Source: Puccinellia tenuiflora
Taxonomy: Eukaryota > Streptophyta > Magnoliopsida > Poales > Poaceae
Length of the DNA stretch: 64,000 nucleotides
Reading direction: 5' to 3'
NCBI GenBank assembly: GCA_012064385.1
Contig: QRDG01001741.1
Coordinates: 124,001-188,000, forward strand
Both the position numbers and the translations under genes were made by a program. Of the stretch, positions 22,101-31,503 are shown piece after piece. Position 1 is the first letter of the stretch; the number at the start of each line of letters is the position of its first letter. Under the pieces are notes generated by a model. It saw only the letters and a list, made by a program, of their open reading frames with translations. It was not told where the DNA came from and searched no databases.

Positions 22101-23157
22101 TTGAGGCCGCTAAAGGTTTGGTTTCCTTTCTTGCTCACATCTTCTGTCTTGGATTTCTACATTCTTTCTTGCATGTCTTGGTTTGATGACAACCCGGTCT
22201 CCGCAGGTGACACCGCCTCCCGCACCGGCATGGAGAGGCAACGGAAGGAACGAGACGCCGCCCTGGCCTCGGCCAAAGCCGATCTCCAGGTGGCGGAGAA
22301 GACGTTGGAGGAGCGCCGCCTCGAAATCATCCGGCTGGGCGAGGAAGCGGCGAAACTGCAGGAAGCCGAGAGGCGGAAACAAGGCGAGATTGAGTCACTC
22401 CGCGAGAACATAGTCGAGCTGAGGATTCTGCTGAAGGAGTCTGTCGGGGCCAACGACCAGATCGTCCAAGCGGCCAAGGCGCGTGAGCTTGAGCATGAGC
22501 AGCTGGTGGGTGGCCTTGTCAAGGAGGTTGATCGCATGAACGAACTGATCCTTGGTAAGTGGGGTTTCTTTTCTCCATTGCTTCTTGTATGGGGTCTTCT
22601 GATCGGCTTCACCGGCTTGAAATGCAGGCCTCTATCCCGAGGTGGACGCGCAAATCCAGAAGGATGCTGCTTCGGCTCACTCCCGACCGGAGTCCTCTGG
22701 TGCCGCTTCTGGGTCTGCTCCGACCACCGCCTCCCGTCTTCTCCGACTCGGCCAGGAGTTCAGACGGCTGAAGGAAGCGGCCGACGGCGTGCTCGAGAAC
22801 CTGTGGCCGGATACTCCCTTGCCAACTACTCTCCATGACCTGTCCGCCCGGCTTGAAGGGGAGCCAGCCGGCATCAACGAGCAGGTGGAGATGGCGGCGC
22901 GCGGAGGCACCGACATGGCGTTGGCTGTGGTGAAGTCATGGTATCCGGGCGTGCTGATGAGCCGACTGGTGGATGGATTTCGCTCGGGAACGTCCTTCGC
23001 GAGCCTGCGTCCGGAGATCGCCGAGGCCTCTGGGCGGATTGCCGAGGCGGTTGACTTGACAAAGTTGGTGCCTGCTGAGCCGTCTTCGGTACCGCGGCCG
23101 GCTGAAGATACTGGAGCCAGCGACGCTGCCGCTGCCACTAACGTTGCTGCCACCTGA
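19115..23157 (+). CDS. Gamma antisense gene: intact five-exon Transposase_28-like protein
   Basis: Exons 19115-19978, 20054-21489, 21562-22115, 22207-22554 and 22628-23157 are joined by four introns, each GT ... AG, with matching phases (0, 2, 1, 1). They give 1243 codons without a stop. Exon 1 holds the Transposase_28-like domain (GARAPPE, FSAHLERGLGLPVSSFF, FYGLQPHHLGANC, CEAYLGI, KKWQNTYFYI, WLSRRIYPLQARPHK). Exon 2 is acidic and Ala/Glu-rich, with a basic patch (KRLKRKKPR) near its end. Exon 4 is a long coiled coil. The C-terminal part resembles alpha's in position. It is antisense to pol. Its integrity contrasts with gamma's damaged pol. I chose the ATG at 19115 because the shared domain starts shortly after it. 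Function is unknown; the Pfam name does not prove transposase activity. Confidence 0.82.
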
Positions 23158-23420
23158 TTTGTCTGCTCCCCCGGAATGCCGGGTGTAATTGTTGAACTTG
23201 CTGTATTCTGTACTGATAATTGTCTTTCGTCATACTGCTTGCTGCCTTCAGATGTTATTGTTCTTGTGATTGTTGGGCCATTGTGTTTGTTTTGGTGATG
23301 ATAGTCACCATGCCTAGCCCCCGAATTTTGGGCCGGTTTGAGCATCAATCCGGGTCGAAATTTCACGTCCTTTATTTGTCTTGCGTTTTTCTTTCGCCGT
23401 CCTGATATCGTGCAGCTTCC
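23158..23420. other. Spacer after the gamma antisense gene
   Basis: Probable 3' untranslated region, T-rich, with no coding sequence recognised. It leads into the 108-bp tandem repeat. Confidence 0.5.
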
Positions 23421-23980
23421 GAGTCCGTGGCTCGGGGTGGTGTAGTTATACATCCGGGCCTACGGAACCGGCTTGCCGGCTGCGCAGCCCCCGGGTATCT
23501 TCTGCCGGCTAACGGCGTGGCAGCCCCCGAGTCCGTGACTCGGGGTGTTATAGATATGTGTCCGGGTCTGCGGAACCGGCTTGCCGGCTGCGCAGCCCCC
23601 GGGTATTTTATGCCGGCTGACGGTGTCGCAGCCCCCGAGTCCGTGGCTCGGGGTGGTGTAGTTATACATCCGGGCCTGCGGAACCGGCTTGCCGGCTGCG
23701 CAGCCCCCGGGTATCTTCTGCCGGCTGACGGCGTGGCAGCCCCCGAGTCCGTGACTTGGGGTGTTATAGATATGCGTCCGGGTCTGCGGAACCGGCTTGC
23801 CGGCTGCGCAGCCCCCGGGTATTTTATGCCGGCTGACGGCGTCGCAGCCCCCGAGTCCGTGACTCGGGGTGTTATAGTTATACGTCCGGGTCTGTGGAGT
23901 CGGCTTGCCGGCTGCGCAACCCCCGGGTATTTTATGCCGGCTGACGGCGTCGCAGCCCCCGAGTTCGTGACTCGGGGTGT
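23421..23980 (+). repeat. 108-bp tandem repeat, five full copies and a partial sixth
   Basis: Units start at 23421, 23529, 23637, 23745, 23853 and 23961. Units 1 and 3 resemble each other, as do 2 and 4, so the array grew by 216-bp steps. Most units contain a stem CCCCGAGTC-cgt-GACTCGGGG (9 bp, 3-base loop) and gccggcttgccggc. Because 108 is divisible by three, the plus strand stays open through the array as a 36-residue repeat, in the same frame as the B3 gene. Confidence 0.9.
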
Positions 23981-24131
23981 TATAGTGCCTACTTGGGCTT
24001 GTCTCCTTGGCTTCTGTGCGTGGACCCGGCTACAATTACTGAAGAGTCCCATCATCTGGGTTTCGTTGCCACGTGTAGATCGTGGGATCGTAGGTGACGG
24101 TTGGGTCTCCCACGTTGTCTCCTGCTTGTGC

Positions 24132-24137
24132 TATAAA
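24132..24137 (+). promoter_or_regulatory. TATA box of the AT-hook/B3 gene
   Basis: TATAAA within tgctataaagct lies 85 bp before the ATG at 24222. It points to transcription independent of gamma's LTR, which reads the other strand. Support is motif and spacing only. Confidence 0.6.
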
Positions 24138-24221
24138 GCTTGGCAGTTTTCTTTGTTTTTCCTCGATGCGCCTTTTTGCTCTTCCTTCGCCTTCTTCCTC
24201 TTGTTCCTTCGCAGCTCCGTC

Positions 24222-25025
24222 ATGGTGAAGTCCGAGCCTATGGACGCTGCTCCTGAAGGGACCGCCGCTGCGCCTCCGGCGAAACGTCCTCGCGGCCGTC
24301 CCACTAAGAAAGGCGGCCGAGGACGAGGAAAGGCAGTCGCCTCCGTTACCGCCGGTAGCAGCGCTGGCCGCGGCAGGGGCGGCGGCCGCGCTGGCTCGAA
24401 GAAGGCGGGTGCCGCCGGTGGCGGCATTGGCGGTGGCTTTGGCCACGGCAAGAATCTCCTTCTTATTCATGACTCGTCAAGCGAGAAGGAGGCCACTCCT
24501 GTTCTTCCACCTCCGGGTTTTGATCCGGTTCCTAAGTATGCTCCCGCTGCCGCTGACAGCGAGGAAGATAGCACGGAGTTGTCTTCCGCCTCTTCTGATT
24601 CCCTTGAGAATCCCTGGCGCCTGGGATGGGATGTGTTCCCCATCGAAGAGTTCCTCATGATCCTGCACCCGCCAGTTTTTGGGCCGGTGTAGAGGCTTCC
24701 TGATGCCTTCGCCGACGCGCTGCCGGGCGTTGGCCACTTCATGTTCAAGCTTTTCCGTGATGGTGCCACCCAGGGTCCCTGGAGCGCAACTGTGCGATTC
24801 ACTTCCCAGGTGGAGGGTGATGATGTTGTCAACAAGGTGGAGTTCATCAGGGGATGGGACGAGTTTGCCGACTTCTACGAGCTCGAAGCCGGCTTCATCC
24901 TCTGCTTCCGTCTTCGGCGTGACAGAGGCATCTTCTACGTGAAGGTGTTCGACGGCACCCTCTGCCTCAAGCCTTGGGTTGGCAAGAAGAAAGCTGGAGC
25001 CGGGAAGTCAACGGGTGCCGCCTAG
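24222..25025 (+). pseudogene. AT-hook plus B3-domain protein gene carried antisense in gamma, one premature stop
   Basis: 267 codons, single exon, interrupted by TAG at codon 157 (24690-24692). Residues 22-27 are RPRGRP, a perfect AT-hook core, followed by a basic Gly/Arg/Ala-rich stretch (to about 80) and an acidic Ser-rich stretch (about 125-143). From about residue 145 the sequence follows the plant B3 fold in order: FLMILHPPVF, RLPDAFADAL, FKLFRDG with a Trp after it, then VEFIRGWDEFADFYELEAGFI and FYVKVFDG. B3 domains bind DNA in plant regulators such as ABI3, ARF and REM proteins. The TAG falls at the domain's start; a former CAG is likely. A TATA box is 85 bp upstream. It could be a captured host gene or a family-specific retrotransposon gene. 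Confidence 0.78.
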
Positions 25026-25873
25026 GAAGCTCTTTTTGTCGGCTTGGCCTTGTAGTTGCGCGGGGAAAGTTCGCCTGTGGACTTCCCTCTTTTGTTTTGT
25101 TGTTCAGCTTCCGTCTGTACGGCCTTGCTCTTGATGTTTAATGCTACCTGCTTTTGTTTCTGTACTTGTTTACTTGCGCGTAGTTTTAATTTCCTGCTCG
25201 TCTTGCTTGTGTCCGGCTTGGGCTCTCGAAGCCGGTTGGCGGTGTTTTCGTGCGTGAAATGAAACGATGAAGTGATTAGTTTGCTATTTTGATCACGGAG
25301 AATACTTTTACTCTGCTTATCTCAATTTCACACTCGCCTGTACCTTTCCCGCCGCCGTTCGTGTGCACTTCACCGTCTAGCGGGATCATGCACACTACTA
25401 TAACGTTAGGATTCGGTTTGTTAGGCCAGAGTTTTCTCAGCCGGCAACGACATCTGTTTCTTACGTCTTTCGCATACAGTCGGCCTCCAGCTTATTCTCT
25501 TGCCGGCCTTAACCGGATCCGAAGAGTTAGCTGTTTAGCGTTGTGTAGTTAGTCGTCCGTAATAGGAGAAGCGGTTGCCGACTGCCGGCTTGGCCGAGTT
25601 TATAGAACAACATTATTTCAGCCGGCAATACTTCCCTTTATGCGTTTTTCACGTTGTTGGCACCCTCCAGCTTGTTCTCTTGCCGGCCTTAACCGGATTC
25701 GAAGAGTTAGCCGTTTAGGGGTTAGTCACGCTACACGGCCTCTAAAGGTAAGCCTGCCGGCTGCCGGTTAAACCGGAAAGGAAATGCATAGAAGATTTGC
25801 GAAAAAACTGTTCATGTGCTCATCATTCTCATTTCTTTATTGATAGCATGGATGATACATACATTTTTGTTTC
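25026..25873. other. Gamma spacer between B3 gene and pol end, with a 180-bp-spaced duplication
   Basis: No gene recognised. Two similar segments (about 25440-25545 and 25620-25725) share cttgccggccttaaccgg and gaagagttag, about 180 bp apart. Several ccggc palindromes recur as in the 108-bp array. Confidence 0.6.
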
Positions 25874-26092
25874 TCAAGTGTAGAATCGGCGTAAGAGCGA
25901 CGCGTTCCATGGCCTTTCCGTTTCATCGCCTTCCTTGTCCATCGTGTCCTTTTTGTGCTCGCGGGCGTCGATCAAGTAGTAGGCATCGTTGATGAGCGCT
26001 TTGCTGACAATGAATGGTCCTTCCCATGGCGATGACAGCTTGTGCATGTTTTTGGTGTCCTGGATGAGTTGGAGCACAAGGTCGCCTTCGCG
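25874..26092 (-). pseudogene. Gamma integrase C-terminal tail in a shifted frame
   Basis: The minus strand encodes LVLQLIQDTKNMHKL, SSPWEGPFIVSK and RPWNASLLRRFYT, the usual end of this integrase type. It is one frame away from the main gag-pol ORF; a single missing base near 26093 accounts for the shift. Confidence 0.85.
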
Positions 26093-29000
26093 AAGCGGAT
26101 GTGCTTGACGCGCCGACTGTGGTAGTTACGTAGTTGTTGCTGGTACATTGCCGACCTTGACTCGGCGATCTGGCGTGCTTCCTCGAGCAGGTACATTCCG
26201 TCTTCATAGGCTTGCTTAGCTTGTGCTTCCGTGTACAGCACGACTCGGGGCGCGTCGTGTTCGATGTCAGTTGGCATGACGGCCTCAGCCCCGTGGACGA
26301 GGAAGAAGGGGGTGAAGCCGGTTGAGCGATTCGGTGTCGTCCTTAGGCTCCAGAGGACGGAAGGTAGTTCTTCTTCCCACGCGCCGGCTGCCCGCTCGAG
26401 CGGTTCGAGCAACCGAGGTTTGATGCCGGATAGAATGAGGCCGTTTGCTCGTTCAACTTGCCCATTTGACTGCGGGTGTGCGACGGAGGCCACGTCGAGT
26501 CGGATGCCGGTCCTGCCGCAGAACTTGGCGAATTCTCCCTTGACGAAGTTTGACCCGTTATCCGTGATGATGCTGTTGGGGTAGCCGAAGCGGTAGATGA
26601 TGCTTTTGAAAAACTTGACTGTTGTTGGTCCATCCAGCTTCTTAATCGGCTTGGCTTCGATCCACTTCGTGAACTTGTCGACGGCTACCAGCAGGTGTGT
26701 CATACCTCCACTGGATCTCCTCAGCGGTCCAACCATGTCGAGCCCCCAGACGGCAAACGGCCAGGTGATAGGAATTGTCTTGAGTGCTGAAGCCGGCGTG
26801 TGCTTCTGTCTTGCGAAGCATTGGCAGTCATTGCAAAGCCGGACCAGCTGGTTTTCGTCCGCCAGCGCAGTCGGCCAGTAGAACCCGTGCCTGAACGCCT
26901 TAGCCACAATTGCCCTTGAGGATGCGTGATGACCGCATTCACCTTGATGAATTTCTTTGAGTATCTTGATTCCTTCTTCTTGGCTCACACAACGCTGGAA
27001 TATCCCAGAGACACTGCGCTTGTACAATTCGTTGTTGATGATGGTGTATGCGCTTGCTCGTCGTTTGATTTGCCTGGCGATGAGTTCGTCCGTCGGGAGC
27101 TCGTTGTTGGCGAGGTAGGCGAGGAAGGGTTGGGTCCATGGCGGAGCTTCTTCGATGACGAGGACCTCGACAGATTCCGTCTCGCCTGGAGCCGGCCCCG
27201 CCGACTCCGCGCCCGGCGGCATTCGGATGGAGTCGGAGCCGGGACACGGCGTGATGGATGGTTTGTAGAGCTTCTCGAGGGCGACGCCGGGTGGGATTTC
27301 CTCGCGAAGAGAGCCAATGTTCGCCAGGGTGTCGGCCGCCTCGTTGTTGGAGCGGTGGATGTGGTGGAATTCGCATCCGTCGAAGCATCCCGCGAGTTGC
27401 TGGACGAAGAAGCGGTAGGCGGCCATGTTTGGGTCCTTGGCGTCCCAATGACCAGTGGTCTGCTGGACCACCAAGTCGGAGTCGCCGTAGCAGAGGATCC
27501 GCTTGATGTTCATAGCCTTGGCGAGCTTGAGGCCGTGCGCGAGAGCTTCATATTCAGCTACATTGTTGGACGCCGTGAAGTGGATTTGCAGCACGTACTC
27601 GAGTCGGCCCCCCTTGGGTGAGGTGAGGACGACTCTGGCGCCGAGTCCCCAGTATCTTTTGGAACCATCGAAGTGCATGAGCCAATGTTCGCCGGAGACG
27701 GGTGGCGGCGGCTCGTGGCCCGTCTCCATCCAGTCGGCTAGAAAGTCCGCCAGCTCCTGTGACTTGATCGCTGTTCTCTTGTCGTATTCGACTCCGTGCA
27801 CCGTCAGGTTGATCGCCCATTTCGCAACTCTGCCGGTCGCGTCCTTGTTGCCTATGATCTCGGCAAGTGGAGTGTCGCTTATCACCTTGATCGGATGCTC
27901 TTGAAAGTAGTGTTTCAGCTTCTTCGTTGCCATGTACACGCCGTATACAATCTTCTGGTAGTGTGGGTAATTTTGCTTTGACTGCGAGAGCACCTCGCTG
28001 AGGTAATAGACTGGCCGCTGAACCGGTCGCTGCTTGCCGGCTTCGTCTCGCTCCACCACCAGGACGACGCTGACGACTTGGTTGGAGGCGGCGATGTACA
28101 TGAGCATGGGCTCCTTCGGAGCCGGAGGTGCTAAGACCGGGGCGGTGGCCATTGCACGCTTGAGTTCCTTGAAGGCAGCGTCTGCCGCGTCGCTCCAGAC
28201 GAACTTGTCAGTTTTCTTCAGCAAGTGGTAAAGCAGGAGAGCCTTCTCTCCAAGCCGGCTGATGAAGCGGCTGAGGGATGCTAGGCAGCCAGTGAACCTT
28301 TGGATGTCCTTGACGCTTCTTGGTTGTCGCATGTTGTCGATGGCGGCGATTTTCTCCGGGTTGGCCTCAATTCCTCGTGCCGACACAAGGTAGCCGAGTA
28401 GCTGTCCGGCTGGAACGCCGAACACGCATTTCTCCGGGTTGAGCTTCATCTGGAAGCGGCAGAGGTTGTCAAAGGTTTCCTTAAGGTCGGTGAGGAGGGT
28501 GTGCTTCTCCTTGGTCTTGATGACGACGTCGTCGACGTAGGCGTGCGCGTTGCGACCGATCTGGTCGTGCAAGCATTTCTGCATGCAGCGCTGGTATGTT
28601 GCTCCCGCGTTCTTCAAGCCGAATGGCATGGTGGTGTAGCAGTACGGGCCGTAGGGGGTGATGAAGGCGGTCTTGAGCTGGTCATCCGGGTTCAGCGGAA
28701 TTTGGTGGTAGCCGGAGTAGGCGTCGAGGAGGGAGAGGAGGTCGCAGCCGGCCGTGGAGTCGATCACTTGGTCGATGCGCGGCAATGCGAAGGGGTCCTT
28801 GGGGCAGGCCTTGTTGAGCTGGGTGTAATCGATACACATCCGCCATTTCTTGTTCTTCTTTTCCACCATCACCGGATTGGCTAGCCACTCCATGTGTTGT
28901 ACCTCCTTGATGAATCCGGCTGCAAGTAGCCGCGCTATCTCTTCTCCTATCAACTGTCTTCTTCCTTCTGCAAAGTGACGCAAGGATTGCTTCACTGGCT

Positions 29001-31503
29001 TGGCGTCTGGACGGACGTGTAGAGAGTGCTCGGCGAGTTCCCTCGGTACACCCGGCATGTCCTCTTTGATGACGAACACGATGTAGGCGGCATCCGGATT
29101 CTGGTAGCCGTCTGGACCCCTTGGTGGCGGAGATGGAAGGCGTTCCCTCCTCTGCTCTTCGCGTTGGCGATCATCGCGATCCCTGTCTTCGCGCCGTCTG
29201 TCTTCGCGTCCTCGATCGTCCCGTGCGACTTCATCCCGAGGCGGAGGCGGATTTCGTCGCTCGTACGGTGGTGGTCTCGGGCGGCCGAGGGTGCATTGCC
29301 TGACGGTGTGGTTTGCTGGCCGGTCACCATGGTTCCGGCACGGTTGGTCGAGTAGGAACTCGTAGCTGTTCCTCGCCCTTGTCCGGCGCATATCGCTGCT
29401 TGTCCTCATGCGGCGGTTGTCGAAGCCTCCTGCCGGCCTTCCCTCGATGGTGGCAACGACCTTGGATTCGACGCGGTCGTCCGTGTACTTGCACTTGCCG
29501 GCCATGTCGGTGTCGCGCCGAGTTGATTTTCCTCCTTCCGGGTTCTCCGTCCGGCTGCGACGTGCAGCCGGCTCCGTCGTGATGATCCTTCCGGCTTCGT
29601 CGAGTCGGATCGGGTTGGTCATGCCCGCGTCGGCGGTGGCGTACTCGTCGGCGATTGCCATGAGCTCCGCCATGGTCTTTGGGCTCTTCCTTAGGAGCCG
29701 GTGCTTGAGCAGCGTCTGATCTCGACAACCTTGGATGAAGTACTGGACGGCTTGGAGCTCGAGGATTCCCTCGCAAGAGTTGTGCAGGCCGGTCCACCGG
29801 GTGAGGTAGGCTCGGTCCGACTCGCCGTCCTTCTGCTTGCACAGCGCGAGCAACTGTGCGTTACCAGGGCGCAAGTAGGTGCCGGCGAAATTGCGGTTGA
29901 ACACCTCCTCGAAGTCCAGCCAGCTGTTGACGCTCTCCTTCGGAAGGTTGTTGAGCCAAGTCCGTGCCGATCCCTGGAGCATGAGTGGCACGTAGCGCAC
30001 GGCCACCCGCTTGTTGCCGCCTGCGATGTTGACCGCCGTGACGTAGTCGGCGAGCCAGTCCTCCGGCTTCGCGGTGCCGTTGTATTTGGGTGTGTCCCTG
30101 GGGAGGGTGAATCCCTTCGGGAATCGCTCGCTCCGGATGCGGGGTCCAAAACAACGATGAGCGGCGATGTCCTCTTCCTCGATGATGCTTGACAGCTTGA
30201 GCACGTCGATGCGGTGGCGTGCGTCGTCGCTAGTTTCGGGTCCCAGCGGCCCTAGGCGTTTGTCGATGGTGACCTTGTGACCGACTCGCTCCTTGACGTT
30301 CTGTCCGGCTCGAGGCTCGTGCCAGTTGTCGCCTTCGGGTTGCCCAGTCGGCTCCCGGCCATGATCTCGCGGCTGTGAACTTGCGCTCCTTTCGCGATGA
30401 GCTCGGGGGTGCTTGTCCTTCGTCCTGCCACGGCTGGTGGAGGACGCCTCGGCGCCTTGCTTGGTCTTGCCGGCTGCATCGTAGCCCGGAGGCGGATCTT
30501 GTTGCCCCTTGCTCACCATTGCCTCCGTTTCACGCTGCTGCCGGTTGGCCGTGTTGATGAGTTGTCGCACCCGGCGCATTTGTTGATGTAGTTCTTCGCC
30601 TTGGAGATAGGGTAGTTCGGCGGCTGCTGCCTCCGCCGCCCTCATGTTTTGCGTAGGACAGCTGTACTCGGGGAAGCTAAGGTCGGTGAGCTCGTGCGCC
30701 TGGCCGTCACGGTTCAAGGTGCCACCGAGATCTCCCCCTTTGCGCCTAACTTCATTCAGCTTCTCCGCGTTGCGGTCCGCCTGCTCGAAGCCGTGTGTAG
30801 AGTTGTACTCGCGAATCGTGGCGCTGAGCCGGCGCTGTGTCGACGCGAGGTTTAGCGCCTTATCGTAGATCTGCTGCCGCATCCTCTTGAGTTCAGCCGC
30901 CGCCTTGACTGGATCAGCACTCGGCGCGATGGGAGTGCTTAGTAGCTTGAAGTCGGCCTCCAGGTTGCGCTGGTAGCGTGAAGCCTCGCCAGTTTCATGA
31001 GTGGAGACGGGGACGCCGCCTCCTGCCGCCGTGTGCTCGACCACATGCACCTCGGCGTAGACGTTGAGCTTGTCGTCGTCGCAGTCGGCGTCGCCAGAGT
31101 TGAGGTAGCCGAAGGCGGAATTGTCGTTGTAGGTGCTGGCGTCGAAGACCGAGGGAGCCAAGCTCGAATAGACCACCTCCGGGTACTCCTTGGCGGCGAC
31201 GGCGACGTAGACGTGGAAGCCGCCGAGAGTGACGACGGTGCCTCCGCTGGTGACGTCCACGTCGGCAAAGCTCCCGGTGTTGTCGAGGACGCAGCCGATC
31301 GCGCCGATGGAGAGCACGAGGCCGGAGACGATCCGTCGATCATCTATCGTCCGGGATCCCGCGCAGAACGTGACTCCGCTCGCCGCTGGCCCCACGGTGG
31401 GCGCCAAATGTCGTGGTGGGTTGCACGGCATATCCATCAGAGATGGAAAAGATTGTGGGGCAGGCGACGAGCGGATGCTCGCGCGGGATTGGGTAACAAG
31501 CAC
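25972..31503 (-). CDS. Gamma Gag-RT-RNase H-integrase fusion lacking the protease
   Basis: 1843 codons without a stop. The first Met lies in the LTR and the frame crosses the primer site (PPRHLAPTVG); a later in-LTR Met is possible. Gag core: KYNGTAKPEDWLADY ... ARTWLNNLPKESVNSW (about residues 480-560). A His/Cys cluster CRNHGDRPANHTVRQC follows, then an Arg/Asp-rich tail. At about residue 815 (near 29060) Gag runs straight into the RT start (DMPGVPRELAEH). No DGG or DTG protease site occurs. RT has YVDD at 28528-28539. Then come RNase H (MHFDGSK, NNVAEYEALAHGL, GDSDLVVQQ) and integrase with LDMVGP, ITDNG and NGQVERANG, so the DDE triad is present. The last residues are out of frame (see 25874-26092). 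Confidence 0.92.
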   Translation of the reverse strand: MLVTQSRASIRSSPAPQSFPSLMDMPCNPPRHLAPTVGPAASGVTFCAGSRTIDDRRIVSGLVLSIGAIGCVLDNTGSFADVDVTSGGTVVTLGGFHVYVAVAAKEYPEVVYSSLAPSVFDASTYNDNSAFGYLNSGDADCDDDKLNVYAEVHVVEHTAAGGGVPVSTHETGEASRYQRNLEADFKLLSTPIAPSADPVKAAAELKRMRQQIYDKALNLASTQRRLSATIREYNSTHGFEQADRNAEKLNEVRRKGGDLGGTLNRDGQAHELTDLSFPEYSCPTQNMRAAEAAAAELPYLQGEELHQQMRRVRQLINTANRQQRETEAMVSKGQQDPPPGYDAAGKTKQGAEASSTSRGRTKDKHPRAHRERSASSQPRDHGREPTGQPEGDNWHEPRAGQNVKERVGHKVTIDKRLGPLGPETSDDARHRIDVLKLSSIIEEEDIAAHRCFGPRIRSERFPKGFTLPRDTPKYNGTAKPEDWLADYVTAVNIAGGNKRVAVRYVPLMLQGSARTWLNNLPKESVNSWLDFEEVFNRNFAGTYLRPGNAQLLALCKQKDGESDRAYLTRWTGLHNSCEGILELQAVQYFIQGCRDQTLLKHRLLRKSPKTMAELMAIADEYATADAGMTNPIRLDEAGRIITTEPAARRSRTENPEGGKSTRRDTDMAGKCKYTDDRVESKVVATIEGRPAGGFDNRRMRTSSDMRRTRARNSYEFLLDQPCRNHGDRPANHTVRQCTLGRPRPPPYERRNPPPPRDEVARDDRGREDRRREDRDRDDRQREEQRRERLPSPPPRGPDGYQNPDAAYIVFVIKEDMPGVPRELAEHSLHVRPDAKPVKQSLRHFAEGRRQLIGEEIARLLAAGFIKEVQHMEWLANPVMVEKKNKKWRMCIDYTQLNKACPKDPFALPRIDQVIDSTAGCDLLSLLDAYSGYHQIPLNPDDQLKTAFITPYGPYCYTTMPFGLKNAGATYQRCMQKCLHDQIGRNAHAYVDDVVIKTKEKHTLLTDLKETFDNLCRFQMKLNPEKCVFGVPAGQLLGYLVSARGIEANPEKIAAIDNMRQPRSVKDIQRFTGCLASLSRFISRLGEKALLLYHLLKKTDKFVWSDAADAAFKELKRAMATAPVLAPPAPKEPMLMYIAASNQVVSVVLVVERDEAGKQRPVQRPVYYLSEVLSQSKQNYPHYQKIVYGVYMATKKLKHYFQEHPIKVISDTPLAEIIGNKDATGRVAKWAINLTVHGVEYDKRTAIKSQELADFLADWMETGHEPPPPVSGEHWLMHFDGSKRYWGLGARVVLTSPKGGRLEYVLQIHFTASNNVAEYEALAHGLKLAKAMNIKRILCYGDSDLVVQQTTGHWDAKDPNMAAYRFFVQQLAGCFDGCEFHHIHRSNNEAADTLANIGSLREEIPPGVALEKLYKPSITPCPGSDSIRMPPGAESAGPAPGETESVEVLVIEEAPPWTQPFLAYLANNELPTDELIARQIKRRASAYTIINNELYKRSVSGIFQRCVSQEEGIKILKEIHQGECGHHASSRAIVAKAFRHGFYWPTALADENQLVRLCNDCQCFARQKHTPASALKTIPITWPFAVWGLDMVGPLRRSSGGMTHLLVAVDKFTKWIEAKPIKKLDGPTTVKFFKSIIYRFGYPNSIITDNGSNFVKGEFAKFCGRTGIRLDVASVAHPQSNGQVERANGLILSGIKPRLLEPLERAAGAWEEELPSVLWSLRTTPNRSTGFTPFFLVHGAEAVMPTDIEHDAPRVVLYTEAQAKQAYEDGMYLLEEARQIAESRSAMYQQQLRNYHSRRVKHIRFAKATLCSNSSRTPKTCTSCHRHGKDHSLSAKRSSTMPTT
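31391..31408 (-). promoter_or_regulatory. Primer binding site of gamma
   Basis: On the minus strand, TTTGGCGCCCACCGTGGG follows the 5' LTR. It has the same TGGCGCCCACCGTGGGG core as beta, so both families use the same kind of tRNA primer. Confidence 0.75.

Noticed and set aside
23421..23980. CRISPR-like regular repeats
   Set aside because: This is a plant genome; units abut directly with no spacers and diverge along the array. It is a plain tandem repeat.
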